Assembly: GCA_964596645.1 (NCBI GenBank) | Contig: CAZQVB010000028.1 | Location: 1-57,160 of the forward strand | Reading direction: 5' to 3' | DNA length: 57,160 nt | Source of the DNA: CAVQEK01 sp964596645 | GTDB taxonomy: Bacteria; Bacteroidota; Bacteroidia; Cytophagales; Cyclobacteriaceae | Part shown: piece after piece, positions 15,285 through 23,488 of the stretch | How positions within the stretch are numbered: position 1 is the stretch's first letter | Layout of the letters: every line of letters begins with the position of its first letter | Position numbers and translations under genes: made by a program | Notes under the pieces: generated by a model | Database searches by the model: none | Told to the model about the DNA's origin: nothing | Seen by the model: only the letters and a program-made list of their open reading frames with translations

Positions 15285-15980
15285 TCAAGGATGTTCTGCC
15301 GGCACCTTGTTCATGTGTTCCACAAGCAGCGGTTTTAGTTTGGCCTGCCACAGAGCATACCCTTTTTCGTTCATGTGCAGGTGGTCGGCTATAAAAATGT
15401 CCTCCTTCACGTTGCCGGTCTGGTCGAGCATGGTCGACGCCACATCTACATAGGTAAATTGATCCCTGTTATTCATCCAGCGCTGCAGCTTTTTATTGGC
15501 CTTTGCCATTTCCGGCCACAGGTGCCAGCGGGCTACCGATGGCTTTATCGACAGGTAAAACACCTGTGTGTCCGGCAATTTTTCCTGCACCAATTGAGCA
15601 AATGCTTTGAAACGCTTCACCACGTCCTTGGCTTTAATGCCAGGTTCCGTGAGATCATTTTCGCCTGCGTATAGCACAATTGTTTCGGGCTGGTGCGGAA
15701 GAATGATCCGTGCGGCATAGTGCAGCACCTCCGGCAGGGTGGAGCCACCAAAGCCGCGATTGAGCACGGGCAATGGTGCCATATCGTCAGCCAGGTGGTG
15801 CCACATACGAATGCTTGAGCTGCCAGTGAACAACACAGCTTCGCTACGGTAGCCGGTAGAGTCGTCCTCGAGCTCAAATTGCTGAATGGTCTGTTCGAAC
15901 CGATCGAGCTTGGGCTGACCAAGGGCGGGCAGGGCCAACAGGATATTTACGATGAGGACGAGCGACAGTGTTTTGTGCAT
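15285..15980 (-). CDS. Secreted SGNH/GDSL hydrolase
   Basis: From ATG 15980 the 231-residue protein has a signal peptide (KTLSLVLIVNILLALPALGQ). It then shows the four SGNH blocks: FTGSSSIRMW (nucleophile Ser, block I), NRGFGGST (Gly, block II), VLYAGENDL (Asn, block III) and FIADHLHMNEKGY (Asp-x-x-His, block V). Such enzymes act as esterases, for example deacetylating carbohydrates; the substrate is unknown. The product should be periplasmic or outer-membrane associated. ATG 15980 is preferred over upstream codons because the signal peptide begins there. Confidence 0.9.
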   Translation of the reverse strand: MHKTLSLVLIVNILLALPALGQPKLDRFEQTIQQFELEDDSTGYRSEAVLFTGSSSIRMWHHLADDMAPLPVLNRGFGGSTLPEVLHYAARIILPHQPETIVLYAGENDLTEPGIKAKDVVKRFKAFAQLVQEKLPDTQVFYLSIKPSVARWHLWPEMAKANKKLQRWMNNRDQFTYVDVASTMLDQTGNVKEDIFIADHLHMNEKGYALWQAKLKPLLVEHMNKVPAEHP

Positions 15981-16122
15981 AGCGCGTGTTGGCTTTTTAG
16001 TTTGTACATCAATACTAAACCAAATATCCCGGTATTTCGCCACTCCTGAAATTTGCCCACCCTGCAGAGTCTCCATCACGTACCTTACAATACAAGGTAC
16101 TATGTAAAATTAACTAAATATC

Positions 16123-16488
16123 ATGCAAAAGCTCCCGGACTACAACAAGCACTTCCGCATACTTGGAATTTTATTCATCGCTTTCAGCGCGCTCAACCTG
16201 GCCTTTATGGCCATGGGGGTTTTTCTATTTGCTGAGTTTTTGCCCTTCTACGTGCAGGAGGAGGAGGCATTATTTGTATTTACCGTCATCAAATACGTCA
16301 TCTACACCTTTGCTTTTGTATTTACAGTGCCCTCCTTTATAGCAGGTATCGGTTTGCTGTACCACAAGCCCTGGGCACTTACGCTGGCATTCATCATTGG
16401 CATCATGGCCCTGCCGGCTTTTCCCATCTGGACGGGCATCGGCATTTACGCCATCATTATATTCATAATGTATCAGCGCGATCATTGA
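16123..16488 (+). CDS. Small four-helix membrane protein
   Basis: A 121-residue hydrophobic protein with about four membrane segments (residues ~13-38, 50-72, 74-98 and 100-116), an acidic loop (YVQEEEAL) after the first and a basic tail (YQRDH). No family is recognised. It is transcribed divergently from the SGNH hydrolase gene (142 bases between starts), and the following gene is convergent, so it stands alone. ATG 16123 is the only start that keeps the full first helix. Confidence 0.7.
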   Translation: MQKLPDYNKHFRILGILFIAFSALNLAFMAMGVFLFAEFLPFYVQEEEALFVFTVIKYVIYTFAFVFTVPSFIAGIGLLYHKPWALTLAFIIGIMALPAFPIWTGIGIYAIIIFIMYQRDH

Positions 16489-16515
16489 GTGCCCTTGTGC
16501 GGCCACAGGCGCTGG

Positions 16516-17148
16516 TTATGAGGCGCGGCGGCCGGGTCGGCGGCGATAGGCGTAGTAGCTCAGCACCGTTTCTGCGGCTACCATTATAGCTTCGTTGATG
16601 TGCATGTACTTGCCAGCCAGCACAAAGTCGATGGCGTACAATTTTTGATAATATTCTCGCATGATGGGCACGCGCAGACCAGCCTGAATATCGACGGAAG
16701 CTTTTTGATAGGCTTCAGCATGCGTGGTCTTGATCGTTTGGCAGGTCACCAATCTGGCTTGGCCGTATTTATCGGGGTTGGCCGAGAGCCCAAAAAGCCG
16801 GCAAATGAGTCCCCGATGTGCATACTGAGCGCAATGACCGGCATCGCCACCGGTGGCAAACGGTGCGAGGAGCACACAAACAGGGTCGCTCCGACGCTCC
16901 AGCATATCTTCGTACAAAGCCTCCAGTTTGCCCAACTTGTACAGATGATAGGCATATGGGAAAAACTCCAGCGGACTGGCCATGATGTCGGGCTTCAGGC
17001 AGCATTTGCCACAGCCGGCCACACAGCCCAGGCCGGTGGCGCCTTGAAATTTTGTGATGTCTTTGTGCAATTGCCCAAACAGCTTCTGCACGGCCTGCAC
17101 TTTGTGATACAGCGTCATGGTATAGAAAAAAGCCTGCGAATTTAGCAC
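16516..17148 (-). CDS. YkgJ-family cysteine-cluster protein
   Basis: The 210-residue protein has the zinc- or iron-chelating cysteine cluster of the YkgJ family. CVAGCGKCC (about residues 42-50) is followed by a single Cys in DPVCVLL, CAQYAHRGLICRLFG and a last TCQTI near residue 133. These eight or so cysteines are spaced as in the family. The function of the family is unknown; some members are annotated as Fe-S oxidoreductase-like. A second ATG at residue 11 (MTLYHK, 17118) is a plausible alternative start. It is divergent from the GroES-like gene. Confidence 0.82.
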   Translation of the reverse strand: MLNSQAFFYTMTLYHKVQAVQKLFGQLHKDITKFQGATGLGCVAGCGKCCLKPDIMASPLEFFPYAYHLYKLGKLEALYEDMLERRSDPVCVLLAPFATGGDAGHCAQYAHRGLICRLFGLSANPDKYGQARLVTCQTIKTTHAEAYQKASVDIQAGLRVPIMREYYQKLYAIDFVLAGKYMHINEAIMVAAETVLSYYAYRRRPGRRAS

Positions 17149-17159
17149 ACGGATTCTAA

Positions 17160-17189
17160 TTTGGTTCTGCAGCTAATAAATTAATTTTG
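17160..17189 (+). promoter_or_regulatory. Bacteroidota-type promoter of the GroES-like gene
   Basis: TTTG at 17160-17163, an 18-base spacer and TAATTTTG at 17182-17189 match the Bacteroidota housekeeping promoter (TTTG-N19-TAnnTTTG). It lies 28 bases before the start codon. Confidence 0.7.
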
Positions 17190-17217
17190 CCGCGTTTATA
17201 GAATCAACGCAAGGGGA

Positions 17218-17607
17218 ATGAAGCGCATGGAACTGACAACGGACAACAAACTGAAAAAGCTGATAGTGGTGGGCGATCGGGTACTGATCAAATTGAAAAA
17301 GACTTCTGATCGTACCAATACCGGCCTCTACCTGCCACCGGGTGTGCAGGAAAATGAAAAGGTACAGTCGGGCTACGTCATCAAAGCGGGACCGGGCTAC
17401 CCCATACCACTGCCCATGGAGCATGATGAGCCGTGGAAAGACAGTGAAGAAAAGATAAAATATGTGCCTCTGCAGGCACGAGAGGGTGATTTGGCCATTT
17501 TCCTGCAAAAGGGTGCCTATGAGGTGATATACGCCGGCGAAAAATATTTTATAGTTCCGCAGACATCCATTCTGCTGCTGGAGCGCGATGAGGCGTTGTT
17601 TAACTAA
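17218..17607 (+). CDS. GroES-like co-chaperonin family protein
   Basis: The 129-residue protein has the Cpn10 beta-barrel core. VVGDRVLIKLKK (about residues 17-28) opens it, TGLYLPPGVQENEKVQSGYV occupies the place of the mobile loop and following strands, and IKAGPGY, GDLAIFLQKGAYEVIYAGEKY and a last IVPQTSILLL follow. It is about 30 residues longer than standard GroES, owing to an N-terminal extension and an insertion (PLPMEHDEPWKDSEEKIKY) after GPG. No groEL is adjacent, so it is probably a paralogue rather than the main GroES. It shares a bidirectional terminator with the convergent htpG gene. Confidence 0.85.
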   Translation: MKRMELTTDNKLKKLIVVGDRVLIKLKKTSDRTNTGLYLPPGVQENEKVQSGYVIKAGPGYPIPLPMEHDEPWKDSEEKIKYVPLQAREGDLAIFLQKGAYEVIYAGEKYFIVPQTSILLLERDEALFN

Positions 17608-17610
17608 ATT

Positions 17611-17646
17611 AAAAAACGGTTGCCGTGCTCAACGACAACCGTTTTT
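17611..17646. terminator. Bidirectional terminator between GroES-like gene and htpG
   Basis: AAAAACGGTTG and CAACCGTTTTT, with a further CGT/AACG region inside, form a long stem flanked by A and T runs on both sides. It suits termination of both convergent genes (stops at 17607 and 17675). Confidence 0.9.
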
Positions 17647-17674
17647 GGTAACGACGCGAATTGGCTGGTCCGTG

Positions 17675-19558
17675 CTACTCCTTACCTACCAGCTCTACAC
17701 TGCGCTGAATGAAAGAAGTGAGCTTTTGGCCGGTGAGCATATTCTGCGACAGCAGTCCCAGTTCGTAAGCCTGCCGTGCCAGGTTCTTCTGCTTTTCGGC
17801 ATCTTCCATCTTCAGTATTTTTGATATCATGCTGTGGTTGCTGTTCACTACGGCATTGATCTGGTCGGGCATGTTGCCCATCATAGCCATGCCGCCGCCG
17901 CCCAGCTTCGACATATCCTTCATCCTGCGCATAAATTCGGGCATGGTGATGGTGACGGGAAGCTCATCAGTGGGGAGTGGCTCCAACTGTACAGTGGTAT
18001 TCTTATCGCTGATGGCCTCTTCAAAAAGCTTCTTCAACTGCTCTTCTTCCTCCGTGCTCAGCACGCTTTCTTTCTTCTCGTCTTTCTCTATCAGCTTATC
18101 TATGCTGTCGGCATCCACCCGTTTCCACTGCACTTTTTCCAGTTTCATCTCCATGTTGTTGATGAAGTGGTTGTCCAGCACACCATCCATTTTCAGCACG
18201 TCGTACCCGCGCCTTTTGGCCGATTGTATGTAGCTGTCTTGCTTTTCGGGATTGGTGGAGTACAGATATATGGCATTTTTGTCTTTATCGAGCTGATTGG
18301 CTTCCGCATGAGTTTTATATTCGTCAAGCGTAAAATGCTTGCCATCCATATTTTCCAATAGCAGAAAGTTTTTTGCCTTGTCGTAAAACTTCTCGTCGGA
18401 AATGATGCCATACTTTACGAATACATTCAGGCTGCCCCATTTGCTCTCGAAAGATGACCTGTCTTTTTTGTACAGTTCCTCCAGCTTGTCAGCCACTTTT
18501 TTGGTGATGTGTGCATTGATCTTTTTCACGTTGCTGTCCGACTGCAGGAAGCTGCGCGACACGTTGAGCGGTATATCGGGTGAGTCGATCACACCGTGGA
18601 GCAGCATGAGAAACTCCGGCACGATGTCTTTCACTTCATCGGTGATGAACACCTGGCGGGAGTAAAGTTGAATCTTGTTTTTATTCAGCTCCAGCTCATC
18701 TTTTACTTTAGGAAAGTACAGTATGCCTGTGAGGTTGAAGGGATAGTCTACGTTGAGGTGTATCCAAAAGAGTGGGTCTTCAGAAAATGGGTACAGCTCT
18801 TTATAGAACGAAAGATAATCTTCGTCTTTCAGTTCGCTCGGTGTGCGCGTCCAGAGTGGCCGGGTATTATTGATCACATCCGGCTTTTTTACAGTTTTCT
18901 CTTTGTCCTTATCATCCTTTACCGTCTCTTCTTTTTCGCCAAACACGATGGGCACGGGGAGGAATTTGCAGTATTTGGTCAGTATCTGGCGAATGCGGTA
19001 TTCATCAAGAAACTCCTCGTTTTCGTCGTCGATGTGGAGTATTACTTCCGTGCCCCGCTCTTTCTTTTTGGCCGGCCCTATCTCAAACTGCGTGCTGCCG
19101 TCGCAGTCCCAGTGCGCAGCTTCGGCACCTTCCTGATAAGAGAGTGTGTTGATTTCCACCTTTTTGGACACCATAAATGCCGAATAGAAACCAAGACCAA
19201 ACATACCGATGATCTGTGCTTCATCGCCCTTGCCTTTGTATTTCTCCACAAACTCGGTGGCACCCGAAAAGGCAATTTGGTTGATGTATTTTTTTATCTC
19301 GTCGGCCGTCATACCCAGGCCGCGGTCGATCACCGATATGGTTTTTCGCTTCTTGTTTACTTTCACCTCTACGTTCAGCTCACCCAACTCGCCGGAGTAT
19401 TCGCCGATGGCGGCCAGGCGTTGAATTTTTTGGGTGGCATCTACCGCGTTGGATACGAGTTCGCGCAGGAAGATCTCGTGATCGGAATACAGGAATTTTT
19501 TGATGATGGGAAAGATGTTCTCGGTATGAATGGAAATGGTACCTTTCTCTTGTTGCAT
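17675..19558 (-). CDS. htpG: Molecular chaperone HtpG (Hsp90)
   Basis: HtpG is the bacterial Hsp90, an ATP-driven dimeric chaperone. The 627 residues show the GHKL ATPase domain first: FLRELVSNAVDATQK (Mg2+/ATP Asn), VIDRGLGMTADE (Asp) and IGMFGLGFYSAFMVSKKVEI (lid and Gly loop). The middle domain follows, with RQVFITDEVKDIVPEFL and the catalytic-arginine region VSRSFLQSD, then a C-terminal dimerisation domain ending SVELVGKE. Length is normal for Bacteroidota. It is a single gene with its own promoter region in 19559-19700 and the shared terminator downstream. Confidence 0.97.
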   Translation of the reverse strand: MQQEKGTISIHTENIFPIIKKFLYSDHEIFLRELVSNAVDATQKIQRLAAIGEYSGELGELNVEVKVNKKRKTISVIDRGLGMTADEIKKYINQIAFSGATEFVEKYKGKGDEAQIIGMFGLGFYSAFMVSKKVEINTLSYQEGAEAAHWDCDGSTQFEIGPAKKKERGTEVILHIDDENEEFLDEYRIRQILTKYCKFLPVPIVFGEKEETVKDDKDKEKTVKKPDVINNTRPLWTRTPSELKDEDYLSFYKELYPFSEDPLFWIHLNVDYPFNLTGILYFPKVKDELELNKNKIQLYSRQVFITDEVKDIVPEFLMLLHGVIDSPDIPLNVSRSFLQSDSNVKKINAHITKKVADKLEELYKKDRSSFESKWGSLNVFVKYGIISDEKFYDKAKNFLLLENMDGKHFTLDEYKTHAEANQLDKDKNAIYLYSTNPEKQDSYIQSAKRRGYDVLKMDGVLDNHFINNMEMKLEKVQWKRVDADSIDKLIEKDEKKESVLSTEEEEQLKKLFEEAISDKNTTVQLEPLPTDELPVTITMPEFMRRMKDMSKLGGGGMAMMGNMPDQINAVVNSNHSMISKILKMEDAEKQKNLARQAYELGLLSQNMLTGQKLTSFIQRSVELVGKE

Positions 19559-19640
19559 GTTCGTAGTGTTTTTGATTTGTTAACGAGCCGGATTTTGTCA
19601 AATATCATTCCACCGGATCATTCGGCAGGCTGACCGCTGC

Positions 19641-19685
19641 AAGGGCTGACAGCTTGACAGAGTAAGGGCTGAGATTGACAGATTC
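19641..19685. repeat. Short direct repeat between htpG and a lipoprotein gene
   Basis: AAGGGCTGACAGCTTGACAG (19641-19660) is followed at 19664 by AAGGGCTGAGATTGACAG, two imperfect copies of about 22 bases. They lie between the divergent starts of htpG and the lipoprotein gene, where they could influence either promoter or be inert. Confidence 0.4.
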
Positions 19686-19709
19686 AGCCTTTTTTTCTAC
19701 ATTCGTTTT

Positions 19710-20177
19710 ATGATCCGCACCTTTTCAGCATTCTTTTGCTTCTCACTGATGATGGCCTCCTGCGCCGTGAATATTACCGATACCAGCCCGCAGGGCATCG
19801 AAGGCAATGTGGTGTGGCTGGAAGGCAATCTCATGCCCGGCCCCGACCAGGGGGAGGCGTACCAGCAGCGGCGGCAGGGTGAGCCGGTGGAGCGGCTGGT
19901 GTACATTTTTGAGCCTGCGCATCGCGAAGATGCCAGCGTGCAAAACGGCCCGCTTTACGAGGAGGTCAATGCCAACCTGATGAAGGTAGTGCCCACCGAT
20001 GCAAAGGGGCATTTTCGAGTAATATTGCCTCCCGGCACTTACTCTGTTTTCACCAAAGAAGACGATGGCTTCTTTGCCAGTCGCTTTGATGAGCGCGGCC
20101 GCATAAACCCGGTAGAGGTGAAGAAGGGCCAGTTTACCACCATCACCATAGAGGTGAACTATAAGGCGGCGTACTAA
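19710..20177 (+). CDS. Lipoprotein with carboxypeptidase-regulatory-like fold
   Basis: A 155-residue protein with a lipoprotein signal (FSAFFCFSLMMASC, lipid cysteine at residue 18). It then has one beta-sandwich of the CarboxypepD_reg/transthyretin-like type: QGIEGNVVWLEGNLMPGPDQ begins the domain, and GHFRVILPPGTYSVFTKE and FTTITIEVNYKAAY end it. An insertion (EDASVQNGPLYEEVN) lies between. Such domains are structural adhesion or periplasmic modules; no enzyme residues are visible. It precedes an ECF sigma gene by about 60 bases on the same strand, so the two may be loosely co-expressed. Confidence 0.75.
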   Translation: MIRTFSAFFCFSLMMASCAVNITDTSPQGIEGNVVWLEGNLMPGPDQGEAYQQRRQGEPVERLVYIFEPAHREDASVQNGPLYEEVNANLMKVVPTDAKGHFRVILPPGTYSVFTKEDDGFFASRFDERGRINPVEVKKGQFTTITIEVNYKAAY

Positions 20178-20236
20178 TTTTTCTTTTCGTGCAACCTTAG
20201 GCACACCAGCCGCATCTTGTGCTTGGTTGCCTAACT

Positions 20237-20821
20237 ATGACGCTTAAAATTCACACATCCTTGACAGAACAAAATCTGATTTCCGGTTGTCGGAAGCGAG
20301 ATCAGAAAACCCAAAGGGCCCTGTACGAACGCTACGCAGGCACCATGCTCGGCCTCTGTCGCCGGTATGTCAGCGACTTGCATGATGCCGAGGGCGTGAT
20401 GATCGGCGGTTTCATCAAGGTGTTTGATAAAATTGACCAATACGAAGGGCAGGGGAGTTTTGAAGGATGGATGCGCCGCATCATGGTGAATGAAGCCCTT
20501 GGCCACATCCGAAAATATAAAAATATGTATGTGGTAGAAGATGTGGAGCGCGCCGAAGCCGAGCCCGATTGGAATACTATCGAGCAAAGCCTGCAAGCCG
20601 AAGATTTGATGCGGCTGATCGGCGAGCTGCCGCCCGGCTACAAAGCGGTGTTCAACCTATACGCTATAGAAGGCTATAGCCATAAGGAAATAGCCGATAT
20701 GCTGCAGATCAGCGAGAATACTTCCAAATCGCAACTGAGCAGGGCAAGGGTACACTTGCAAGGCAAGCTGCTAAAGATGGAAAGTGATATAAGCAGAAAA
20801 GCTGTGGTGAAAGATGATTAA
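20237..20821 (+). CDS. ECF RNA polymerase sigma factor
   Basis: The 194-residue protein is a two-domain ECF sigma factor. Region 2 (about residues 10-90) contains LYERYAGTMLGLCRRYVSDL and FIKVFDKIDQYEGQGSFEGW plus MRRIMVNEALGHIRK, for core binding and -10 recognition. Region 4 (about 120-175) has IGELPPGYKAVFNLYAIEGY and the helix-turn-helix SHKEIADMLQISENTSKSQL for -35 contact. ATG 20237 (MTLKIHTSLTEQNL) is preferred to a GTG at 20219. Downstream genes encode a membrane-anchored protein and a barrel protein, the usual sigma / anti-sigma / envelope-target arrangement in Bacteroidota. A small frame overlaps its 3' end. Confidence 0.94.
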   Translation: MTLKIHTSLTEQNLISGCRKRDQKTQRALYERYAGTMLGLCRRYVSDLHDAEGVMIGGFIKVFDKIDQYEGQGSFEGWMRRIMVNEALGHIRKYKNMYVVEDVERAEAEPDWNTIEQSLQAEDLMRLIGELPPGYKAVFNLYAIEGYSHKEIADMLQISENTSKSQLSRARVHLQGKLLKMESDISRKAVVKDD

Positions 20822-20900
20822 TCACGAGAAAAGGCAGGGGTTTATGAAGAGCAACAATGGATGGGTTCAGGTTTTTCATGAGAAAAAGAAACAGCAATGA
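20814..20900 (+). CDS. Candidate 28-residue coupling ORF
   Basis: An ATG at 20814 inside the last codons of the sigma gene opens a 28-codon frame rich in Lys and Gln. Its TGA (20898-20900) overlaps the ATG (20897) of the anti-sigma-like gene as ATGA. It fills the whole 75-base gap between the two genes. This geometry would allow ribosomes to pass from the sigma gene to the next by translational coupling. There is no evidence that the peptide itself has a function, and it may be chance. Confidence 0.35.
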   Translation: MINHEKRQGFMKSNNGWVQVFHEKKKQQ

Positions 20901-21685
20901 GTGAACATAGAATAGATAAACTTTTCCGCAAAAGCCTGGAGGGCCGGCAGGAGCGGCCCTCGCCGGCGGCTTGGGAGGCAATCCGCCGCACACAACAAAA
21001 GAACAGAATACTCTGGTGGCGCTATGCTGCCGCGGTAGCGCTGTTGTGTGTGGCAGCCTGGGGTGGGTACCGCTTCGTGCAGACCACAGATCACCAGACG
21101 GCGCCACTGGCCGCCGGCCACAGCAAAGCCCAAATTAAGCCTGCCGAGATAGTGCCTGCTCCTGCCGATGATGTAGCGAAAGCTGATATGGATGACAAGC
21201 CGGACAAGGTGGAGCAGATGCATGATGAAGCAGTGTCGCCCGCTACACCGCTTGCTGAAGCAGCTAAGGCAGGGCAAAACAAATCGGAGACGGCCAGCGG
21301 CAAAGCTGAAGTGCCCGCAGCGCACGAAGCAGCCCCGGCAGTTGCCGGCGCAGCTGTGAAGGAGCTGAATGAAAAGCCGGCTTATCCGGAAACCCCGCAG
21401 CTGGCGATGGAAACAGGGCAGGCAGGCATACGCGAAGCTGCCGACAACCCGGTGGACGTGCAGCGCCCGAAGGTGCGCATCGTGTACAAAAAAGGTAATG
21501 AAGCGGCACCGCCTGTGGCCAGTGCCAACATTCTGAAAAAGAGCATTAAGAAGGTAAATGACATTACGGATGAGCTGAAACCCGACGACCGGATCTTGGA
21601 AAAAATACAGTCGACAGGCGAGGACATCCTGGCATTGAATATTGGTAGACTTTTTACAAAAAACAGCGATGAAAATGAGAACTAA
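20897..21685 (+). CDS. Membrane-anchored anti-sigma-like protein
   Basis: The 262-residue protein has a short cytoplasmic N-terminus (MSEHRIDKLFRKSLEG, then PSPAAWEAI, as in the Bacteroidota proteins that follow ECF sigma genes). One membrane helix follows (about residues 39-58, WWRYAAAVALLCVAAWGGY), then a long low-complexity Ala/Glu/Pro/Lys periplasmic region (about 65-190) and a charged C-terminal part containing VRIVYKKGNEAAPP. There is no zinc-binding ZAS motif. Position directly after the sigma gene suggests an anti-sigma or signal-relay role, with the N-terminal helices binding sigma. Its 3' end overlaps the next gene by 17 bases. Confidence 0.72.
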   Translation: MSEHRIDKLFRKSLEGRQERPSPAAWEAIRRTQQKNRILWWRYAAAVALLCVAAWGGYRFVQTTDHQTAPLAAGHSKAQIKPAEIVPAPADDVAKADMDDKPDKVEQMHDEAVSPATPLAEAAKAGQNKSETASGKAEVPAAHEAAPAVAGAAVKELNEKPAYPETPQLAMETGQAGIREAADNPVDVQRPKVRIVYKKGNEAAPPVASANILKKSIKKVNDITDELKPDDRILEKIQSTGEDILALNIGRLFTKNSDENEN

Positions 21686-22784
21686 ACGATGGGCCATACA
21701 AGCAATGGCAGGCACAGTAGCCATCTGCGGGTTGCATCTGGCCGCTATGGCAGAAGAAAAATATACCGCCGGCAACGAAGCCGCCGATACGGTGGAGGTG
21801 CAGATTGGCGAGCGGAGCCGCGTGGTGGTAGAGTTTGAAACACTCGACGACCTGAAAAACCTCAGCGATTACGATTTGAATAAAATGATTGTAGACCTGG
21901 AGGAAACTTTGCGGCAGCAAGAGGGCGCGCGCAAGCTGGTGATTGAAGACAGCACCGGCGAGCATTACCTGAAAGACGAGCCTCTGGCAGGCGCAGACGT
22001 TGAGGAAGATGAAGAATTCAGGCAACTGGAAGAAGCCTTTGACAACGTAGAGAAAGATATAAAGGTAGAACGGCGGCATGAGCACAGGCAAGAACCAAAA
22101 TCTGGCAAGCATTGGCTGGGTAACCGTACGCGGTTCGTTTCCGGGTTTGAGTTTGGCATGAACAACTACCTGCAAGACGGCAGCTTCCCCGATGACTCTG
22201 ACTCGCCATATACGGTAAAGCCCTGGGGCTCCTGGTATGTGGCGCTGATGCCTACCTGGCAGACCAACCTGGCCGGCCCCCTGTCGCTCGACTACGGCGC
22301 CGGTGTGAGCTGGTACAACTTCAAAATGCAGGATCCCGACTATATTTTCACAAAAGGAGACGACGCCACCTTTGCCAGACCCCTCGACCCTGCCCTGCAG
22401 GCCAGCAAGTCGAAGCTGACGGTAGCCTACGTTGGGGCGCACCTGGTGCCCGTACTCGACCTTGGCTATCGCAGTGAAAAAAAGCGCAATCACGACGGTA
22501 CTACATACCGCCAGGTACACTACACCAATACCGCTTTTCGCATCGGCTTTGGCGGTTATGCCTTCTACCGCATCGATAGCTACACCAAATTGGTGACCCG
22601 CGCCGACAACAAAGACAAGACCAGGAACCACAGCAATTTCTATTTGAACAACTTCCGATATGGTGCCCGTGTGCTGGTTGGCGTAGGCGACGTCGATTTC
22701 TTCGTGAACTACGACTTGAATGAGCTCTTTGCCGAAAACCGTGGCCCAAAGCTCAACGCTTTCAGCTTTGGCCTATCGTTCTAG
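21669..22784 (+). CDS. Outer-membrane beta-barrel protein of the sigma operon
   Basis: Starting at ATG 21669 (or 21675), the protein has about 371 residues with a signal peptide (WAIQAMAGTVAICGLHLAAMA). An acidic periplasmic segment follows (about 35-125, with LDDLKNLSDYDLNKMIVDLE, probably coiled coil). The C-terminal barrel is of the PorT/OMP_b-brl type, with alternating strands such as FVSGFEFGMNNYL, SLDYGAGVSWYNFKM and VDFFVNYDLNELF. It ends with NAFSFGLSF, an aromatic barrel terminus recognised by BAM. It overlaps the anti-sigma-like gene, so the three genes form an operon closed by a strong terminator. It may be the envelope target of the sigma factor. Confidence 0.8.
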   Translation: MKMRTKRWAIQAMAGTVAICGLHLAAMAEEKYTAGNEAADTVEVQIGERSRVVVEFETLDDLKNLSDYDLNKMIVDLEETLRQQEGARKLVIEDSTGEHYLKDEPLAGADVEEDEEFRQLEEAFDNVEKDIKVERRHEHRQEPKSGKHWLGNRTRFVSGFEFGMNNYLQDGSFPDDSDSPYTVKPWGSWYVALMPTWQTNLAGPLSLDYGAGVSWYNFKMQDPDYIFTKGDDATFARPLDPALQASKSKLTVAYVGAHLVPVLDLGYRSEKKRNHDGTTYRQVHYTNTAFRIGFGGYAFYRIDSYTKLVTRADNKDKTRNHSNFYLNNFRYGARVLVGVGDVDFFVNYDLNELFAENRGPKLNAFSFGLSF

Positions 22785-22843
22785 ACCAGCCTAAGGCCGA
22801 CAATACGGCTATTACGGTTTTAGAAATGCAACACTGAAAAAAT

Positions 22844-22874
22844 AAAGGCGCCCTCCAATGTGGAGGGCGCCTTT
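22844..22874 (+). terminator. Strong terminator of the sigma operon
   Basis: AAAGGCGCCCTCCA and TGGAGGGCGCCTTT form a perfect 14-bp stem with a three-base loop and a T run, about 60 bases after the barrel gene. Confidence 0.93.
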
Positions 22875-22917
22875 TGTTGTGTTTGTGGACTTTGTAAAAA
22901 GCTTTTTGCTGTGCGAA

Positions 22918-23112
22918 TTAGTGGTTGATCTCTACCAGCTCTCCATTGTTGAGCACGTAATATTTTGCATGCGGATCCGATGACTTTTTCAATGGGATAA
23001 ACTTGATTTTGCTGCGCTCAAGCTCCTTTTTCCGCCTGAAGGGCTTCACAAAGTTGGTTAGGAAAATAACCATCCAAATCAGTGAGATCAAATAAAGTAC
23101 AAATAATACCAT
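22918..23112 (-). CDS. Small single-span membrane protein
   Basis: A 64-residue protein with one N-terminal membrane helix (LFVLYLISLIWMVIFLTNFV, residues 3-22). A strongly basic stretch follows (FRRKKELERSKIKF) and then a short soluble tail (KYYVLNNGELVEINH). By the positive-inside rule the tail should be cytoplasmic. No family is recognised. It is convergent with the barrel operon across the terminator at 22844-22874 and has a 620-base gene-free region upstream. The clear anchor plus basic boundary supports a real gene. Confidence 0.6.
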   Translation of the reverse strand: MVLFVLYLISLIWMVIFLTNFVKPFRRKKELERSKIKFIPLKKSSDPHAKYYVLNNGELVEINH

Positions 23113-23391
23113 GACGACCGTGTTTAATAGTTGCTTCGATTACGGTGTTAAAAGTAAAGGCAAATACCGTCTTATCCCGTCAAGACCAAAACGCTCTATA
23201 CCCTTGTAAGGTTATCGTATGATTGCGCACAATATACAAAACCCGGTGCACACCCATTCCATCCAAACTTTTTGCCGGGCAGGGTTCAGCACCTTCTTTC
23301 AGCGCTTCAGCACTGGCTGCCTAAAAGACTAAAAACAAGTAATTTATGAGCCCTGTCGACAGGAAGTTGCTGGCTGCCTCTTCGCTGAGTT

Positions 23392-23488
23392 GCCGGCCAT
23401 TTTTATGTAAAAACCAGCCAATGGCCGTCGTGTAAAGAAATCGATATGCCCTACACTTCGGCTGGTATTTTATATAAAAATGCCGGCC
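23392..23488. repeat. Long inverted repeat in a gene-free spacer
   Basis: The 620-base spacer 23113-23732 shows no gene. Inside it GCCGGCCATTTTTATGTAAA (to 23419, ending ACCAGCC) is mirrored at 23460-23488 by GGCTGGTATTTTATATAAAA and TGCCGGCC. The arms of about 28 bases pair almost completely around a 40-base loop that itself contains GTGTA/TACAC. It could be a cruciform-forming DNA repeat, a MITE-like element or the scaffold of a structured transcript. The rest of the spacer shows nothing I can identify. Confidence 0.65.

Noticed and set aside
21654..22631. A 325-codon minus-strand frame opposite the outer-membrane barrel
   Set aside because: The plus strand has a signal peptide, barrel strands and an aromatic C-terminus; the antisense frame has no recognisable feature.
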